64,000 bases of DNA from Neiella marina. Lineage in GTDB: Bacteria; Pseudomonadota; Gammaproteobacteria; Enterobacterales; Neiellaceae. The stretch lies in contig NZ_NGNS01000002.1 in the NCBI RefSeq assembly GCF_002165625.1, forward strand, positions 248,001 to 312,000. The letters are read 5' to 3'. The notes beneath the pieces are model-generated. The model made no database searches. It saw only the letters and a list, made by a program, of their open reading frames with translations, and was not told the DNA's origin. The position numbers and the translations under genes were made by a program. This document shows positions 1 through 7,233 of the stretch, piece by piece. Each line of letters begins with the position of its first letter. Position 1 is the first letter of the stretch.

Positions 1-80
1 AGGCTTAGCCAGTCAAGTTGCTGTTGACCATATAGTCTGCCAATTCCACCAAATCGTTGGGCATTATCCGGGGTTATCAT
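1..80 (-). CDS. tcdA: TcdA N-terminus, tRNA t6A37 cyclase (partial, runs off window start)
   Basis: Only the first 26 codons are inside the window, read on the minus strand from an ATG at 80. The peptide contains NAQRFGGIGRLYGQQQLDWL, which matches the conserved start of TcdA/CsdL (E. coli has QRFGGTARLYGEKAL). TcdA is an E1-like ATP-dependent enzyme that cyclises N6-threonylcarbamoyladenosine at tRNA position 37. A modest purine stretch (AAGGCGAGA) precedes the ATG. The gene is divergent from deoC, with about 140 bp between them. Identity rests on this short signature only. Confidence 0.7.
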   Translation of the reverse strand, partial: MITPDNAQRFGGIGRLYGQQQLDWLS

Positions 81-219
81 GCTGTCTCGCCTTGCCAAAA
101 ATCGCTGGCTATTATACGGAGTAGAGGGCAGTGACCCAAACAATCCGTTTTTACCTTTAAATTCGGCTAGTTGCATTTATTATTGATAGGGTTCGAAACA
201 ACTTTTGAGGAGAGTAGCG

Positions 220-993
220 ATGTCGGAGTTCGATGCCTTGGCACGCAAGGTCGTAGGTTTGATGGATTTGACCGCTTTAAATGACACCGACACAGACGCA
301 ACGGTGGTTGAATTGTGTCAGCGGGCAAAGTCGCCAGTCGGCTTAACAGCCGCCGTGTGCGTTTGGCCTCAATTTGTCCACATCGCAAAGCATGCGCTGG
401 CAGTCAATGATGCCAGTGCCATCAAAGTGGCAACTGTAGTGAACTTTCCCCATGGCCATAATGACATTGCCCAAGCCGTTGCTGAGACTCAGGCAGCAAT
501 GGCTGCCGGTGCTGATGAAATTGATCTGGTTTACCCTTACCAAGATGCCGTTCAGGGCAATTTTGAAATTGGCCGGGAGATGGTTGAGGCCGTCAAAGCA
601 GCGTGTGGTTCAAAAGCGCAATTGAAGGTCATTCTCGAAACTGGCGAATTAAAGAAACCAGAATTGATCCGCCAGGTGTGTCAGCAAGTGATTACGGCTG
701 GCGCTGATTTTGTCAAAACAAGTACCGGTAAAGTTGCAGTGAACGCGACATTGGAAGCAGCGCGTATTATGTTGGAACAAATTCGCCACAGTGGTGGCAA
801 GTGCGGTTTCAAAGCAGCGGGTGGTATTCGAACGTTGGAGCAAGCTGATGCTTACTTGGAGCTTGCCGAGCAGATTTGTGGTCGCAGTTGGGTGGTGAAT
901 TCGCATTTTCGCTTCGGTGCATCGGGCCTGTTGGATGATGTCCTGCGCCACTGCGGTGACTCGAACATTCATAGCATCCCGTCTGGCTATTGA
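220..993 (+). CDS. deoC: deoxyribose-phosphate aldolase, DeoC
   Basis: Class I aldolase that splits 2-deoxyribose-5-phosphate into glyceraldehyde-3-phosphate and acetaldehyde during deoxynucleoside catabolism in the cytosol. The 257 residues are close to E. coli DeoC (259). The Schiff-base lysine lies in FVKTSTGK (K166); D102 in ADEIDLV and K198 in GFKAAGG fit the other catalytic positions. I chose the ATG at 220 because AGGAGA lies just upstream; an in-frame TTG at 205 would put that ribosome site inside the gene. No deoA, deoB or deoD follows, so the gene is separated from the usual deo operon. The next feature downstream is a Csr sponge RNA. Confidence 0.95.
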   Translation: MSEFDALARKVVGLMDLTALNDTDTDATVVELCQRAKSPVGLTAAVCVWPQFVHIAKHALAVNDASAIKVATVVNFPHGHNDIAQAVAETQAAMAAGADEIDLVYPYQDAVQGNFEIGREMVEAVKAACGSKAQLKVILETGELKKPELIRQVCQQVITAGADFVKTSTGKVAVNATLEAARIMLEQIRHSGGKCGFKAAGGIRTLEQADAYLELAEQICGRSWVVNSHFRFGASGLLDDVLRHCGDSNIHSIPSGY

Positions 994-1049
994 TCATGGC
1001 TGATGAGCAAGATTGATTTGTCAGTCATGTAGTCATGTCACCCTGTGCT

Positions 1050-1067
1050 TGTGAGATATATCTCACA
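1050..1067. promoter_or_regulatory. GacA/UvrY (VarA/SirA) binding box upstream of the first CsrB RNA
   Basis: Perfect palindrome TGTGAGATATATCTCACA, matching the known TGTRAG-N6-CTYACA upstream activating sequence of GacA/UvrY response regulators. It lies about 170 bp upstream of the predicted RNA start, the usual distance for csrB/rsmZ-type promoters. The same box followed by ATGTGCG occurs at the second copy near 4500. Confidence 0.85.
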
Positions 1068-1203
1068 GCGATGTGCGATTTACCATAGTGTTACTACATG
1101 ATTTTTCTGTTGGTTTTATTTTAATTTATTGAATAAAAAGATTTATTTTTTTGTTGCGGGTTGTTGGTTGGTATTTTCTGCATTTTTTTTTCATATCGCG
1201 ACA

Positions 1204-1231
1204 TTGTCCTTTTTCATCATCGGCGTAGATT
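1204..1231 (+). promoter_or_regulatory. sigma70 promoter of first CsrB-type RNA
   Basis: A -35-like TTGTCC (1204-1209) and a -10-like TAGATT (1226-1231) are separated by 16 bp, placing the start near 1238. The GacA box upstream suggests activator dependence. Inferred from sequence only. Confidence 0.55.
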
Positions 1232-1237
1232 AATAAG

Positions 1238-1472
1238 CGTTGGCAGGATGCTGACACAAGGAACTAAGACTAGGATGGTCTGCAGGATGCAAAAGGAAGT
1301 TGATGGCATCAGGAAGATGCTTTGAAAGGACTCTGGACACGTACAAGGAGTACGAGGAACGTTCAAGGAAGAGCGAAGCAAAGGAATGTGTAAGGGATTT
1401 CTACAGCAAACGGAAACTTGCACAATGCTACTCGGCCCCGAACCTTTGAGGTTCGGGGCCTTTCTTTTTTTT
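1238..1472 (+). ncRNA. csrB1: CsrB-family CsrA-sequestering small RNA, copy 1
   Basis: An intergenic transcript of about 230 nt containing around 14 GGA motifs (AGGA, AAGGA, CGGA, GGGA) in its first 175 nt, ending in a strong intrinsic terminator. GGA-rich RNAs preceded by a GacA/UvrY box are the hallmark of CsrB/CsrC/RsmZ RNAs, which titrate the translational repressor CsrA and so control carbon flux, motility and biofilm. A homologous copy lies at 4687-4913. They share GTTGGCAGGA near the 5' end and GGACTCTGGAC in the middle. A minus-strand open frame over this region is a by-product of the repeats. The 5' end is approximate. Confidence 0.88.
1434..1472 (+). terminator. intrinsic terminator of CsrB copy 1
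   Basis: An 11-bp perfect stem GGCCCCGAACC (1434-1444) pairs with GGTTCGGGGCC (1450-1460) across a 5-nt loop, followed by a T-rich run to 1472. Confidence 0.95.
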
Positions 1473-1496
1473 GCCCCGACTGAAAATTTACTTTGC

Positions 1497-1514
1497 TCGT
1501 CATAAAAGCGACAA
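1497..1514 (+). promoter_or_regulatory. weak candidate PhoB box upstream of the phoX-like gene
   Basis: TCGTCAT-AAAA-GCGACAA has two half-sites at 11-bp spacing and differs from the phoB box of this window (TTGTCAT-AAAA-GTGACAT) at three positions. PhoX phosphatases are commonly PhoB-regulated, which makes the match plausible. It is the weakest of the Pho boxes listed here. Confidence 0.35.
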
Positions 1515-1626
1515 CAAAAATCACTATTAGCTTCACCGAACTATCAAGAACTTGTCACTTTCTCCCCTTAGTTTGAGCGTTTAAGACTGGCTGAAGCCAG
1601 CATTCCTTTAAACGCTGGAGAGAATT

Positions 1627-3669
1627 ATGAGCAAGGAAATTTTTAATCCAACTCGTTTTAACAAAAGCAAAAATCCCGATTTTGACCATGTTCTTGAAGC
1701 CCACCTATCGCGCCGTGGTGTACTCAAGGGGGGCTTAGGTCTCAGTGCCATGGCAACCTTTGGTGCATTTGGTCTTGCAGGTTGTGGTTCGAGCAACAAC
1801 TCTGGAAGCAGTGCGGCAGCCGTATCAAAGGCTAGTCTTGGTTTTGATTCAATTGCTGGCTCAAAAACGGATGCTGTTAGCGTTCCGCCTGGATACACAG
1901 CTCAGGTGCTTGCGCCTTGGGGACAGCCGATCACTGCAGAAGGTTCAGCGTGGCAAGCAGATGGCACCAACAATGCCACCGACCAAGCCAATGCCATGGG
2001 TATGCATCATGACGGTTTGCATTTCTTTCCGTTGAATGACGAAGGCACCGATGGTCTGCTGTGTGTGAATCACGAATACATTGACCAAAATGCGTTGCAT
2101 CCAAATGGCAGCGACAAAGATGCAGATGGCATTCGCAGCAGTGTTGATCAAGTCCGCAAAGAAATTAATGCCCATGGTGTTGCGGTGGTAAGGATCCAAT
2201 TGCAAGGTGGTCAGTGGCAAACCGTTGATAATGACCCACTCAATCGTCGCTACACTGGTGCGACGACAATGGATATCTCAGGGCCGTTGGCCAACTCGAG
2301 CATGTTGGAAACACCGTTTTCGCCAGATGGTAGCCAAGCTCGCGGCACCCTCAATAACTGCGGCAATGGTTATACCCCATGGGGCACGTATCTGACTTGT
2401 GAAGAGAATTGGCCGGGTTACTTCATTAATAAAGGGGCGACAACAGCTGATCAAGACCGTATTGGCATCGATACATCAGGTACCACGCGATATGGCTGGG
2501 AAACAGTCGCGGGCTCAGATGAAGAATTGGTCGATGAATTTACTCGCTTTGACGTCACGCCAACGGGAAATAGTGCCTCAGAAGACTATCGTAACGAAGC
2601 CAATGGCCATGGCTATATCGTTGAAATTGACCCATACACGGCTAACTCTCGAGCGGTAAAACGCACTGCACTGGGCCGTTTCCGTCACGAAGGTTGCACT
2701 TTTGGCAAACTAGCCGAAGGTCAACCAATCGTCTTCTATTCGGGCCATGACTCACGCTTTGAATACATGTACAAGTTTGTATCTGATGCACTTTGGGACC
2801 CGGCTGATGCGGAAACCACAGATCGCATGGCGATGGGTGATAAATACATGGATGCCGGAACGCTGTACGTTGCTCGTTTTGATGCCGATGGTGTTGGCTC
2901 TTGGTTGCCGCTGACTCTGGATAGCATGACCACTGACGGTGGTGTGCTTGCCGATCATTTTGCCACTTTAGCAGACATCATCCTCAACACCGCCGGCGCA
3001 GCTGACTTGGTTGGCGCAACACCAATGGATCGCCCGGAATGGTGCGCGGTTGACCCATTCACTGGCTCGGTGTATCTGACTCTCACTAACAATACTCGCC
3101 GTGATGAAACCACGGGTACTAATCCGGCCAACCCTCGACTCAACAATAAGTTTGGTCATGTCATCCGCTGGGATGAGGGCGAAGCGCACACTGAGTTCAC
3201 TTGGGATATTTTTGTCTTTGGTTCCGATGCGGCGGGTGACGCCAATACCAACTTGTCTGGATTAAATGAGTTTAACCAGTTTGCTAGCCCAGATGGCTTG
3301 GCATTCGATCAACGCGGCATTATGTGGATTCAGACTGACAATGGCGCTGATGAAGTTGAGAACTACACCAACGATCAAATGTTGGCAGTAGTACCTTCTC
3401 AACTAACCGACGCCGATGGCAACCTTGATGTTATCAATGCCGACAACCAGGCCCAATTGCGTCGCTTCTTTGTTGGCCCAAATGGCTGTGAGGTCACAGG
3501 TTTCACCATCACGCCAGACTACACCACGATGTTTGTGTCAATTCAGCATCCAGGAAACTGGCCCTACAGCAGCAATGCCGCAGAGCAAACTCCTGCTGGG
3601 ATGAGTCTGCGGCCACGAGCGTCTGTAGTTGCTATTCGCAAATCAGACGGCGGTGAATTGGGTGTTTAA
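1627..3669 (+). CDS. phoX: PhoX-family (DUF839) phosphatase, Tat-exported lipoprotein
   Basis: A 680-residue protein of the PhoX/DUF839 family. PhoX enzymes are Fe/Ca-dependent alkaline phosphatases that release phosphate from organic esters outside the inner membrane. Residues 28-34 (SRRGVLK) form a twin-arginine signal, and the hydrophobic stretch ends in a lipobox, LAGC (50-53), so the mature protein should be a lipid-anchored Tat substrate with Gly at +2. Family signatures are visible: HHDG (127-130), NHEY (149-152) and TPWGTYLTCEE (250-260) with C245 just before. Start ATG at 1627 has GGAGAG upstream. tatA and tatB follow immediately, after a hairpin. Other DUF839 proteins have unproven activity, so phosphatase function is inferred. 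Confidence 0.85.
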   Translation: MSKEIFNPTRFNKSKNPDFDHVLEAHLSRRGVLKGGLGLSAMATFGAFGLAGCGSSNNSGSSAAAVSKASLGFDSIAGSKTDAVSVPPGYTAQVLAPWGQPITAEGSAWQADGTNNATDQANAMGMHHDGLHFFPLNDEGTDGLLCVNHEYIDQNALHPNGSDKDADGIRSSVDQVRKEINAHGVAVVRIQLQGGQWQTVDNDPLNRRYTGATTMDISGPLANSSMLETPFSPDGSQARGTLNNCGNGYTPWGTYLTCEENWPGYFINKGATTADQDRIGIDTSGTTRYGWETVAGSDEELVDEFTRFDVTPTGNSASEDYRNEANGHGYIVEIDPYTANSRAVKRTALGRFRHEGCTFGKLAEGQPIVFYSGHDSRFEYMYKFVSDALWDPADAETTDRMAMGDKYMDAGTLYVARFDADGVGSWLPLTLDSMTTDGGVLADHFATLADIILNTAGAADLVGATPMDRPEWCAVDPFTGSVYLTLTNNTRRDETTGTNPANPRLNNKFGHVIRWDEGEAHTEFTWDIFVFGSDAAGDANTNLSGLNEFNQFASPDGLAFDQRGIMWIQTDNGADEVENYTNDQMLAVVPSQLTDADGNLDVINADNQAQLRRFFVGPNGCEVTGFTITPDYTTMFVSIQHPGNWPYSSNAAEQTPAGMSLRPRASVVAIRKSDGGELGV

Positions 3670-3685
3670 ACACCAATAATTCTCT

Positions 3686-3718
3686 CGATAAGGCGGTCAG
3701 CATTTGGCTGCCTTATCG
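3686..3718 (+). terminator. hairpin between phoX and tatA (possible attenuator)
   Basis: CGATAAGGC (3686-3694) pairs with GCCTTATCG (3710-3718), with further pairing of CAGC/GCTG inside. The following T content is poor (GGTTTGTG), so this may be a leaky terminator or an mRNA-stabilising hairpin that sets the phoX:tatAB ratio. Confidence 0.5.
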
Positions 3719-3758
3719 GTTTGTGTACATCTTTTTATTTCCGCATCAAGGATAAGTT

Positions 3759-3971
3759 ATGGCAGGAGTTAGTGTCTGGCAGCTGGCGATAATCGCCGTC
3801 ATTGTTGCTTTGCTGTTCGGGACCAAGCGTCTTCGTGGTTTTGGTGGCGATTTGGGATCAGCCATTAAGGGCTTCAAACAAGCCGCAGCCGAAGAACCCA
3901 AAACAGGTGCCACAGAGCTTGGTGATGATGAACAGTCTCGTCTTACTGGTAATTCAACAGCCAATAGTTAG
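3759..3971 (+). CDS. tatA: Tat translocase subunit TatA
   Basis: A 70-residue TatA/E-family protein: a short periplasmic N-terminus, one transmembrane helix (about residues 5-21), the [10 protein letters not shown] hinge and an amphipathic helix ([13 protein letters not shown]), with a short acidic tail. TatA oligomerises to form the passage for folded Tat substrates. AAGGAT precedes the ATG. It lies between a Tat-exported PhoX and tatB, so a role in exporting that neighbour is likely. No tatC follows, unlike the usual tatABC operon, so a TatC encoded elsewhere must complete the translocon. Confidence 0.9.
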   Translation: MAGVSVWQLAIIAVIVALLFGTKRLRGFGGDLGSAIKGFKQAAAEEPKTGATELGDDEQSRLTGNSTANS

Positions 3972-3980
3972 GAGACAGCC

Positions 3981-4229
3981 ATGGTCGACATGGGTTTTTG
4001 GGAACTAGCGCTGATTTCTATCGTCGGGATAATTGTCGTTGGCCCTCATCGGCTACCCGCAACCATTCGCTCGTTGCTTGCTCAATACCGAAGTGCAAAA
4101 CAATGGCTTGGTGACTTCGTCGCTAAGCTGGAGGACGAGTTGTCGCTTGGTGAAATAGCGCAACAGTTGCCGAAGCAGCGATTAGCTAAAGGGCCGAGAG
4201 TTCGAAAGCGAGTAAATGGGAGTGATTGA
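3981..4229 (+). CDS. tatB: Tat translocase subunit TatB (short form)
   Basis: An 82-residue TatB-like protein with one transmembrane helix (about 5-22) ending in the TatB signature GPHRLP, then an amphipathic helix. E. coli TatB has about 171 residues, so the long cytoplasmic tail is missing here. TatB with TatC forms the twin-arginine signal receptor. The gene starts 9 bp after tatA with a GGAGA ribosome site, so the two are co-transcribed. The GPxRLP motif favours TatB over a second TatA. The short length suggests a secondary, substrate-dedicated copy. Confidence 0.85.
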   Translation: MVDMGFWELALISIVGIIVVGPHRLPATIRSLLAQYRSAKQWLGDFVAKLEDELSLGEIAQQLPKQRLAKGPRVRKRVNGSD

Positions 4230-4494
4230 CCGAGAACATATCGCTCCTGCACTTGCTACTCTAGTCACCCGTTACAAGTGCTACCGATAGCTTCATATTG
4301 TTTTTGCAATTTCGACGATAGGCTCCCTTTCCATATCAAGCAACCTGACAAGTCAAAGCTGTTCTCCATTTGCCTTTAGGATAATTAGACACCGTTCTGT
4401 TGTCGCGCGGTGTATAGCGTCTCATCTTGCCGCCAAATCTCAAGTTAAGTGACCCGCAAGATTCATGTTAAGAATGCATAGAGATTTGCCATTT
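4230..4494. other. gene-free stretch after tatB
   Basis: About 265 bp with no supported open frame. I looked specifically for a tatC remnant and saw none. It leads into the control region of the second CsrB RNA. Confidence 0.6.
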
Positions 4495-4518
4495 GCTTGT
4501 GAGATATATCTCACAAGC
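4495..4518. promoter_or_regulatory. GacA/UvrY binding box upstream of the second CsrB RNA
   Basis: A 24-bp perfect palindrome whose 18-bp core TGTGAGATATATCTCACA (4498-4515) is identical to the box at 1050. ATGTGCG follows in both copies. It lies about 170-190 bp upstream of the predicted RNA start. Confidence 0.87.
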
Positions 4519-4651
4519 ATGTGCGTAAAACTATACTTGAGCTGCATAATATTTGTTCGGAGTTTTTATTATTTATATATTTAACAATTGGTTATATTGT
4601 TCTTTGATTTATTTCAATTTAGTGTCTTGTAAATCAATTGTTTCAGAGCGA

Positions 4652-4679
4652 TTGCTCACAAATAGCAATGCTGTATCTT
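4652..4679 (+). promoter_or_regulatory. sigma70 promoter of second CsrB-type RNA
   Basis: TTGCTC (4652-4657) and TATCTT (4674-4679) are spaced by 16 bp, giving a start near 4687, just before the GTTGGCAGGA sequence shared by both RNAs. Confidence 0.55.
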
Positions 4680-4686
4680 TAATCCC

Positions 4687-4913
4687 CGTTGGCAGGACGC
4701 TAACCGGGATGCGGGCTTAGGATAGCCAGCAGGACGCAAGGAACAAGATGGCTCAGGATTGAGCTTTGAACGGACTCTGGACGATCTTGGATTGATCAGG
4801 AAAGATTCACGGAAGAACATCGCAAAGGAATGTAAGAGGGAACGACTCGCAAACAGGAACTTGCAAACGATGTAAATAGCCCCGGCACGAATGTGTCGGG
4901 GCTTTCTTTTTTC
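4687..4913 (+). ncRNA. csrB2: CsrB-family CsrA-sequestering small RNA, copy 2
   Basis: A transcript of about 225 nt with about 14 GGA motifs and its own GacA box, promoter and terminator, homologous to the RNA at 1238-1472. Shared blocks include GTTGGCAGGA, GGACTCTGGAC and AAAGGAATGT. Multiple redundant Csr RNAs are known in Vibrio (csrB/C/D), Shewanella and Pseudomonas (rsmX/Y/Z), where they collectively titrate CsrA. The divergence between copies is clear outside the GGA motifs, so this is an old duplication. Ends are approximate. Confidence 0.88.
4878..4913 (+). terminator. intrinsic terminator of CsrB copy 2
   Basis: AGCCCCGGCAC (4878-4888) pairs with GTGTCGGGGCT (4893-4903), with one G-U pair and a GAAT loop, followed by TTTCTTTTTT. 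Confidence 0.93.
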
Positions 4914-4933
4914 TAGCAACTCACCGTTCGAAC

Positions 4934-5416
4934 ATGACTATTTACTACTTGGAAATGACTCAGCCTGAATCACTGCGGCCCAAGTTGGCGCCATCTGAAG
5001 ATGCCCAAGTGACGGAATGCCAACAGCAGCAGTTCGAGCTCAATCGTTTTTTTTACCAATACGTTGGCTCGGCTTGGCAGTGGTTTGATAAAGCGCAGTG
5101 GAGCGACCAACAATGGCGAGATTATGCTCATAGAGCACAACTACGGTTATTCATGTTGACTTGGAAGGGGTCTCCTGCCGGCTATTTTGAGCTTGAAAAG
5201 CAAGCCGATGATAGCGTCCAAATCGCTTACTTTGGCGTTGCTCCAGGCTTTTTGGATTTGAAGTTAGGTGGTTATCTACTGACTCAAGCGATTGAGCAAG
5301 CTTGGCAATGGCAAGCAACGCGAGTGTGGGTTCATACTTGTGATTTGGATCACCCTCATGCGCTGTCGAATTATCAAGCTCGCGGCATGATGGTTTATAA
5401 AACCGAGCAAGATTAA
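4934..5416 (+). CDS. GNAT-family N-acetyltransferase
   Basis: A 160-residue protein with the GNAT acyl-CoA fold: a central strand pair (SPAGYFELEKQ, then VQIAYFGVAP), the acetyl-CoA pyrophosphate loop region (DLKLGGYLLTQAIEQAW, about 118-134) and a late strand WVHTCDLDHPHAL followed by an ANYQxRGM-like helix typical of family members. The substrate cannot be read from sequence. The ATG lies only about 20 bp after the terminator of the second Csr RNA and has no clear Shine-Dalgarno. It may be expressed by readthrough from the RNA promoter or from an unseen promoter. Confidence 0.8.
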   Translation: MTIYYLEMTQPESLRPKLAPSEDAQVTECQQQQFELNRFFYQYVGSAWQWFDKAQWSDQQWRDYAHRAQLRLFMLTWKGSPAGYFELEKQADDSVQIAYFGVAPGFLDLKLGGYLLTQAIEQAWQWQATRVWVHTCDLDHPHALSNYQARGMMVYKTEQD

Positions 5417-5427
5417 TCCGGCGGCTA

Positions 5428-6084
5428 TCAGTCCTTTGCTGGTTCCGATGGCTTTGGTTCTGGTGGTGCAGGTGCGGTGTAAATGCGCTCCTGACTGCGT
5501 AAACGGGTTGCTGCCCGAATGCCTCGGCGAATACTGCCTGAAAAAAGAAACCCAGCCAACGCTGCTAAGATCAGCGCCAGTCGCATTTGATCATCGAGCT
5601 GTCTGATTTGTCCTCGCGTATCATGCTGCAGGGCTGCATAGGACAAGGTCAATTGCATGAAACCAACGACCTCACCTTCATCGTAGATTGACGTTACCCG
5701 GCTGCTTAATTGTTCTGCTTGATCAGCAGTTGTTAGCTCCGGTAGCCGTTCTCTTAACGATACGTAATCGTCGTTGGTGGCCAGTAGCAGGCCTTGGTGA
5801 TCATAAACAGCAACATCATAGATAGCGGGGTTTTGCACCAGCACATTGGCCATTTCGGCCAGCGCAGTATCGTCCTGATTGCGCATGGCTGGTAACGTCG
5901 CGGCGGCACTTTGTTCGACAATGGCCCTTGTCAGGCTGCGTGATTGTGACATCAGCATGTCGTGTCGGCCAAGTTGGTAAACTTGCATAATCTGAAACAC
6001 AACCAACAGTAAGCCAATCGCCAACAGCAGCTGAATGAAGCGGCTGCGGCGTCTTGGTGACAAACGAATGGTCGAATGAGGCAT
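5428..6084 (-). CDS. ytjB: AhpA/YtjB (Smp) family membrane protein
   Basis: About 218 residues with two membrane helices (about residues 19-37 and 168-190) bracketing an extracytoplasmic domain, then a charged, proline-rich cytoplasmic tail. The layout and the position divergent from serB match E. coli Smp/YtjB, an inner-membrane protein of unclear biochemical role; the AhpA name comes from a virulence-associated homologue. The loop (AVYDHQGLLLATNDDY) resembles extracytoplasmic sensor folds of histidine kinases. A TTG at 6093 is an alternative start; I prefer the ATG at 6084. The gene ends 11 bp from the GNAT gene, convergently. Confidence 0.8.
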   Translation of the reverse strand: MPHSTIRLSPRRRSRFIQLLLAIGLLLVVFQIMQVYQLGRHDMLMSQSRSLTRAIVEQSAAATLPAMRNQDDTALAEMANVLVQNPAIYDVAVYDHQGLLLATNDDYVSLRERLPELTTADQAEQLSSRVTSIYDEGEVVGFMQLTLSYAALQHDTRGQIRQLDDQMRLALILAALAGFLFSGSIRRGIRAATRLRSQERIYTAPAPPEPKPSEPAKD

Positions 6085-6170
6085 AGTGTCCAAATCTTAA
6101 AGGTTTACGCACATAGTTAAGCCTACTACCATATCGCCACTGAATAAAACATCTTCTGTGGAGTTAGCTT

Positions 6171-7229
6171 TTGAACTTCTGTTATCAGCTTGAAATCGAT
6201 GCGGCCGAACAAACTCAATCGGCCTCCCTTTGTGAGATTATCGAGCAATACCAACCTTGCGCAGTGACTGCCTGTGATGGCGCTCAACTCACCATCGTAA
6301 GCCAAACTGAGCAACAAGGCGCATCGCAATCTGCTACTGATCTGGCCCAAGAGCGTTGTCGATTAGTGATTCAAGGGCTAATCAATGTGCAAGATCTTAG
6401 CGATATTTTGGCGTTGCTACCGGTCGCGACAGTGCGCACTGATTGGGTCGCTAGTCTTTATCAACCTGAGAGTATGGGAGCTCTAGTGCTTGGCCTAGCC
6501 GCCGTGCCAGATGACTTGCAACGGCTGACAGATTTAGCCGCCGACAAGGCGTGGGAATGCAACCTATTGACTCAGGCGCCAACCGTTCAACACCCAGGGT
6601 TGCTATTGATGGATATGGATTCCACGGCGATCGAGATTGAGTGCATTGACGAGATCGCCAAGTTGGCGGGAGTTGGTGAACAGGTCGCGGAGGTCACCGA
6701 ATTGGCGATGCAAGGCAAGCTTGATTTTGCCGAAAGCCTTCGCGCACGTGTTGCTACCTTGACTGATGCTGACGAGGTTATTTTGGCGCGGGTTCGTGAG
6801 CAATTGCCGATGTCTCCTGGGCTGCCGGAACTAGTGACTGCATTGCGTCAAAAAAATTGGCGCGTGGCCATCGCATCTGGCGGCTTTACCTATTTTGCCG
6901 ATTATCTGAAAGAGACGTTGCCACTGGATGCGGCGGTGTCAAATGTACTGGAAATTAATGACGGCAAACTAACCGGTAAAGTACTTGGTGGTATTGTTGA
7001 TGCCCAACGTAAGGCGGACACCTTAATCGAGTTAGCCGAACAGTTTGATATTCAACCATCACAAACCGTTGCTGCCGGTGATGGTGCCAACGATTTAGTG
7101 ATGATGGATGCCGCAGCCTTGGGGGTTGCTTATCACGCTAAGCCGGTCGTTGCAGCCAAAGCGACTACAGCCCTTAAGTTTCATGGTCTTGAAGGCATTT
7201 ATTATTTATTAGCAAGCGCCACTAGCTAA
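6171..7229 (+). CDS. serB: phosphoserine phosphatase SerB
   Basis: HAD-superfamily enzyme catalysing the last step of serine synthesis, phosphoserine to serine. The HAD nucleophile motif is DMDST (D148, D150), followed by IECIDEIAKLAGVG. Motif II is the Ser in AIASGGFTYF, and the late acidic motif is GDGANDLVM. The 352 residues exceed E. coli SerB (322) because of a longer N-terminal region, ACT-like in the family. The start appears to be TTG at 6171 with GGAG seven bases upstream; no ATG lies near the conserved N-terminus. serB followed by a PilZ gene and radA is the Vibrio/Shewanella arrangement. Confidence 0.95.
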   Translation: MNFCYQLEIDAAEQTQSASLCEIIEQYQPCAVTACDGAQLTIVSQTEQQGASQSATDLAQERCRLVIQGLINVQDLSDILALLPVATVRTDWVASLYQPESMGALVLGLAAVPDDLQRLTDLAADKAWECNLLTQAPTVQHPGLLLMDMDSTAIEIECIDEIAKLAGVGEQVAEVTELAMQGKLDFAESLRARVATLTDADEVILARVREQLPMSPGLPELVTALRQKNWRVAIASGGFTYFADYLKETLPLDAAVSNVLEINDGKLTGKVLGGIVDAQRKADTLIELAEQFDIQPSQTVAAGDGANDLVMMDAAALGVAYHAKPVVAAKATTALKFHGLEGIYYLLASATS

Positions 7230-7233
7230 CTGT

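Noticed and set aside
1050..1067. Reading TGTGAGATATATCTCACA as a CRP site
   Set aside because: The half-sites TGTGA/TCACA are 8 bp apart rather than 6, and the pattern fits the GacA/UvrY box, consistent with the Csr RNAs downstream.
1217..1423. Minus-strand open frame over the first CsrB RNA
   Set aside because: It is antisense to a GGA-repeat RNA with its own promoter and terminator; repeated TCC codons keep the frame open by chance.
4230..4494. Possible tatC remnant after tatB
   Set aside because: No frame longer than a few tens of codons and no TatC-like hydrophobic pattern was seen.
4656..4919. Minus-strand open frame over the second CsrB RNA
   Set aside because: Same reason as the first copy; no ribosome site and no protein-like composition.
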